Source of the DNA: an uncultured Clostridia bacterium
GTDB lineage: Bacteria > Bacillota > Clostridia > UMGS1883
NCBI GenBank assembly: GCA_947624455.1
Contig: CANQKL010000072.1
Location: 1-7,984, forward strand
Length of the DNA: 7,984 bases
Direction: 5' to 3'
How positions within the stretch are numbered: position 1 is the first letter of the stretch; every line of letters begins with the position of its first letter. The notes under the pieces were generated by a model. The model worked only from the letters and a program-made list of their open reading frames with translations. It was not told where the DNA came from and did not search any database. Both the position numbers and the translations under genes were made by a program. This document shows positions 6,315 to 7,984 of this stretch, piece by piece.

Positions 6315-7526
6315 CTACTTTCCCAGATATTTTTTGTACTTAGCGAAATGGGAAGTGTGCAGCTTTATCAACCGCAGCATCCTCACGGGCTTGTTGTCGC
6401 CCTTGTAAAACAGAGGATTCACCACCCTGCCCTGACGGATGAGCGCCTTCATCCTCATCCTGTACTCGGCTGGCTTTATGTAGTCGAAGGCCACCTTTTC
6501 AGGCACCACCAGCCAGAGGTTCTCCCTGTCGGCAAAGACCGTGTCGCCCAGCTCCTCGCCCAAAATACGGTCTTTGACCACATATTCGGCGATGTTATAG
6601 CCCGCGCCGGTCACATAGAAGTTGCTGCGCCCCTGGCGGACGTTTATCTCAAAGACCTTGAACTTTCCGTCCCGCCGGTCATACTTGATGTCAAAGTTGG
6701 AAAAGCCCGTAAAGCCTATTTCCTCTAACAGGGCCTTGAACTTTTCCATCAGCTCGCGGTCACACTCATTTATGATAACGGCGTGGTTCCCGATGCCGTA
6801 AGGGGTGTGTTCCTCAAGAAGCACGTGTCCCAGGCACATGAGCTTTACTTTGCCGTTTTTGTCGGAATAATTTGTGAGTACGCGCATATATGTGTCGTCC
6901 CCGGGAATAAAGTCCTGGACTATCAGATTGTCGCGGTAACCGCTGTTGTAAACGGCGGCCACGGTACTGCGCAGTTCCTCAAGGCTGTCCAGCTTGAACA
7001 CCTTTTTCTGCCCCTCGAACCGATGGGCAAAATACTCCGGCCCGTTGCAGGGCTTGAGTATGTAGGGAGCGTCGAAATCCGGCGTCACCTCCATAGTATT
7101 AGGCGTGCAGACATAGGTGGCGGGGTATTCGATACCGTGCTTGTCGCACAACTGGTAAAACCGCTCCTTATCCATAAGGCTGTTCAGCAGCTCTCCGCTG
7201 CCATAAGGGGCAATAATATTTTCGGACAGCTTGTCCCTGTTTTCAGCGATAAGGCGGACATAGTTATCTCCGCAGCCCATGAGCAGCACGGGCTTGACCT
7301 GAGCGTTGGCAAAATCGTTGACCCGTCTAACGAACACCGCCGGGTCGTCGATATCCGGTTCCGTCATCTGCTCTATCATCTTGCTGTCGGCACAGGGAGC
7401 GCCGCCCTTTTTGCCGATCGACGTTGAGCGCATACCATAGGCTTCGTGAAAAGCCCGAGCCACGCTGTAAACGTTGATATCGTTACCCATGAGCAGAGTC
7501 ACGAAGCTTTGTTCCTTAAATTCCAT
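6315..7526 (-). CDS. ATP-grasp ligase, probable D-aspartate ligase (Asl-like)
   Basis: From the ATG at 7526 the protein has 403 residues. It resembles the Enterococcus faecium D-aspartate ligase (Aslfm), which activates the beta-carboxylate of D-Asp and attaches it to the side-chain amine of the stem-peptide lysine in the UDP-MurNAc-peptide. As recalled from that family, shared stretches are LLMGNDINVYSVARAFHEAYG near the N-terminus in similar form, IVQDFIPGDD (202-211), MRVL, MCLGH, and FEINVRQGR (292-300). ATP-grasp residues are visible: K158 in ILKPCNG, the acidic D279 in FDIKYD, and the metal-binding E293 and N295. No membrane segment or signal peptide is present, so it is cytoplasmic. 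A TTG at 7541 and an ATG at 7535 are also in frame, but the GAGG at 7539-7536 lies nine bases before the ATG at 7526 and would touch the ATG at 7535, so I prefer 7526. It sits 9 bases before the racemase gene, the same pairing known in E. faecium. Confidence 0.87.
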   Translation of the reverse strand: MEFKEQSFVTLLMGNDINVYSVARAFHEAYGMRSTSIGKKGGAPCADSKMIEQMTEPDIDDPAVFVRRVNDFANAQVKPVLLMGCGDNYVRLIAENRDKLSENIIAPYGSGELLNSLMDKERFYQLCDKHGIEYPATYVCTPNTMEVTPDFDAPYILKPCNGPEYFAHRFEGQKKVFKLDSLEELRSTVAAVYNSGYRDNLIVQDFIPGDDTYMRVLTNYSDKNGKVKLMCLGHVLLEEHTPYGIGNHAVIINECDRELMEKFKALLEEIGFTGFSNFDIKYDRRDGKFKVFEINVRQGRSNFYVTGAGYNIAEYVVKDRILGEELGDTVFADRENLWLVVPEKVAFDYIKPAEYRMRMKALIRQGRVVNPLFYKGDNKPVRMLRLIKLHTSHFAKYKKYLGK

Positions 7527-7535
7527 TTCTATCAT

Positions 7536-7539
7536 CCTC
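7536..7539 (-). promoter_or_regulatory. Ribosome binding site that decides the start of the ATP-grasp ligase
   Basis: The minus strand reads TTGAGGATGATAGAAATG. GAGG is nine bases from the final ATG (7526-7524) and has no spacer to the inner ATG (7535-7533). It also overlaps the in-frame TTG (7541-7539). The last ATG is therefore the best start, which removes five residues from the longest possible reading. Confidence 0.6.
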
Positions 7540-7555
7540 AATATAATTCTTAATT

Positions 7556-7879
7556 TTATATCTCAAGCACATCTCTGATGGCATTGATAACAACCTTTTC
7601 TCTTTCGTCATATTCGTCGCACATGGCTAACTGTTCCAGCTCCTCGAAAACCACGGCGCGCTCATATTTCGGGAGATCCTTCAAAATGTCTAACGCGCTC
7701 TCCAAGCTGTATCCGCCGTCGCCGACGCTATACTCGTCCTCGGAAATATTGAACTCCCTGCGGTAGCCCTCAATGCGCCGAGCCTCCGCGTCGGATATAA
7801 CGCCGTCCGTCCGGGCCACGAAGTCAGCCGTTTCAAGGAACGCCTCCCGCGCGGGCCGATTCAGTTCTTTCAACGACAT
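7556..7879 (-). CDS. Small TerB-like acidic helical protein
   Basis: A 107-residue soluble protein with no signal peptide or membrane segment. It appears all-helical and acidic. Residues 16-45 (ADFVARTDGVISDAEARRIEGY and following) carry the DG-x-I-S-x-x-E pattern of TerB-like domains at D25-G26-V-I-S-D-A-E32. A second acidic cluster, CDEYDEREKV (87-96), sits where the other half of the TerB helical bundle has its matching motif. TerB-like domains are thought to bind metal through such acids. They are found alone or fused in stress and envelope-related proteins; no enzymatic role is established and none is claimed here. The ATG at 7879 follows AGGAGG by seven bases. The gene lies 27 bases after the probable truA end and 29 bases before the ligase start, so it is probably in the same transcript. 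Assignment rests on a short motif and general character. Confidence 0.6.
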   Translation of the reverse strand: MSLKELNRPAREAFLETADFVARTDGVISDAEARRIEGYRREFNISEDEYSVGDGGYSLESALDILKDLPKYERAVVFEELEQLAMCDEYDEREKVVINAIRDVLEI

Positions 7880-7886
7880 TTCCTCT

Positions 7887-7892
7887 CCTCCT
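7887..7892 (-). promoter_or_regulatory. Ribosome binding site of the TerB-like gene
   Basis: The minus strand reads AGGAGG seven bases before the ATG at 7879. This near-consensus site supports the small gene as truly translated. Confidence 0.7.
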
Positions 7893-7906
7893 TTTTTCCT
7901 TAAAAT

Positions 7907-7984
7907 TCAGTATTCCACTTCCTCCAGCGTCAGACCCCAGGCTGGCAGAGTCTCGCCAGCGTCGGCCCTGTCCAAGGTCACAAA
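7907..7984 (-). CDS. truA: C-terminal end of probable tRNA pseudouridine synthase A (partial)
   Basis: Twenty-five codons and a TGA stop (7909-7907) are visible; the rest lies beyond the right edge. The peptide ends DRADAGETLPAWGLTLEEVEY, with at most 20 residues quoted here as ADAGETLPAWGLTLEEVEY. It fits the characteristic TruA C-terminal pattern R-x-x-A-G-x-T-x-P-x-x-G-L-x-L-x-x-V-x-Y. TruA makes pseudouridine at positions 38-40 of the tRNA anticodon arm. The call depends on this short tail only, with Leu where TruA often has Ala before the Pro. The TerB-like gene begins 27 bases downstream. Confidence 0.6.
   Translation of the reverse strand, partial: FVTLDRADAGETLPAWGLTLEEVEY

Noticed and set aside
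3253..7526. Cyanophycin-type system (ATP-grasp plus Mur ligase, with arginine-pathway kinase)
   Set aside because: The ATP-grasp part resembles D-aspartate ligase rather than cyanophycin synthetase, the two ligases are not one protein, and the Mur part keeps MurE signatures such as TTP. No cyanophycinase is visible.
7527..7541. TTG at 7541 or ATG at 7535 as start of the ATP-grasp ligase
   Set aside because: GAGG overlaps or touches these codons, while it sits nine bases from the ATG at 7526; no other ribosome binding site is visible further upstream.

Overview
The window is a fully coding stretch in which every recognisable gene lies on the minus strand, so it reads right to left. Purine-rich Shine-Dalgarno sequences, very short intergenic gaps, a base composition that looks slightly over half G+C, and the gene families present suggest a Clostridia-type member of the Bacillota (Firmicutes), such as a gut or rumen Oscillospirales/Lachnospirales-like bacterium. 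That placement is an inference from style, not from a marker gene. No gene-free stretch exceeds 67 bases, and I see no tRNA, rRNA, CRISPR array, insertion sequence or integration site.

Right part (7984 to 5598, minus strand): the last 25 codons of a probable tRNA pseudouridine synthase (truA) are followed by a small TerB-like acidic helical protein. Next come an ATP-grasp enzyme closely resembling D-aspartate ligase and an aspartate/glutamate racemase. The ligase and racemase are 9 bases apart, and the racemase overlaps the following gene by four bases (ATGA).

Centre (5601 to 3253): a 782-residue fusion of a MurE-type Mur ligase (residues about 1-495) with a complete acetylglutamate kinase-type (ArgB) domain (about 500-782). 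The ligase-racemase-fusion trio is the most interesting part of the window. It looks like a peptidoglycan-precursor module. The racemase would make D-Asp, the ATP-grasp ligase would activate D-Asp and attach it to a side-chain amine of the stem peptide, and the Mur ligase half would add the third stem residue. The pocket residues of the Mur ligase are not the diaminopimelate type, and the kinase half is homologous to the committing enzyme of ornithine/arginine synthesis. One hypothesis is a wall with L-Orn or L-Lys at position 3 and a D-Asp cross-bridge.

Left part (3185 to 1): after a 67-base gap holding a small GC hairpin come L-arabinose isomerase (araA) and, 14 bases later, a secreted LamG-metallophosphoesterase whose C-terminus runs off the window. 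These two appear co-transcribed and are functionally separate from the wall-related trio.
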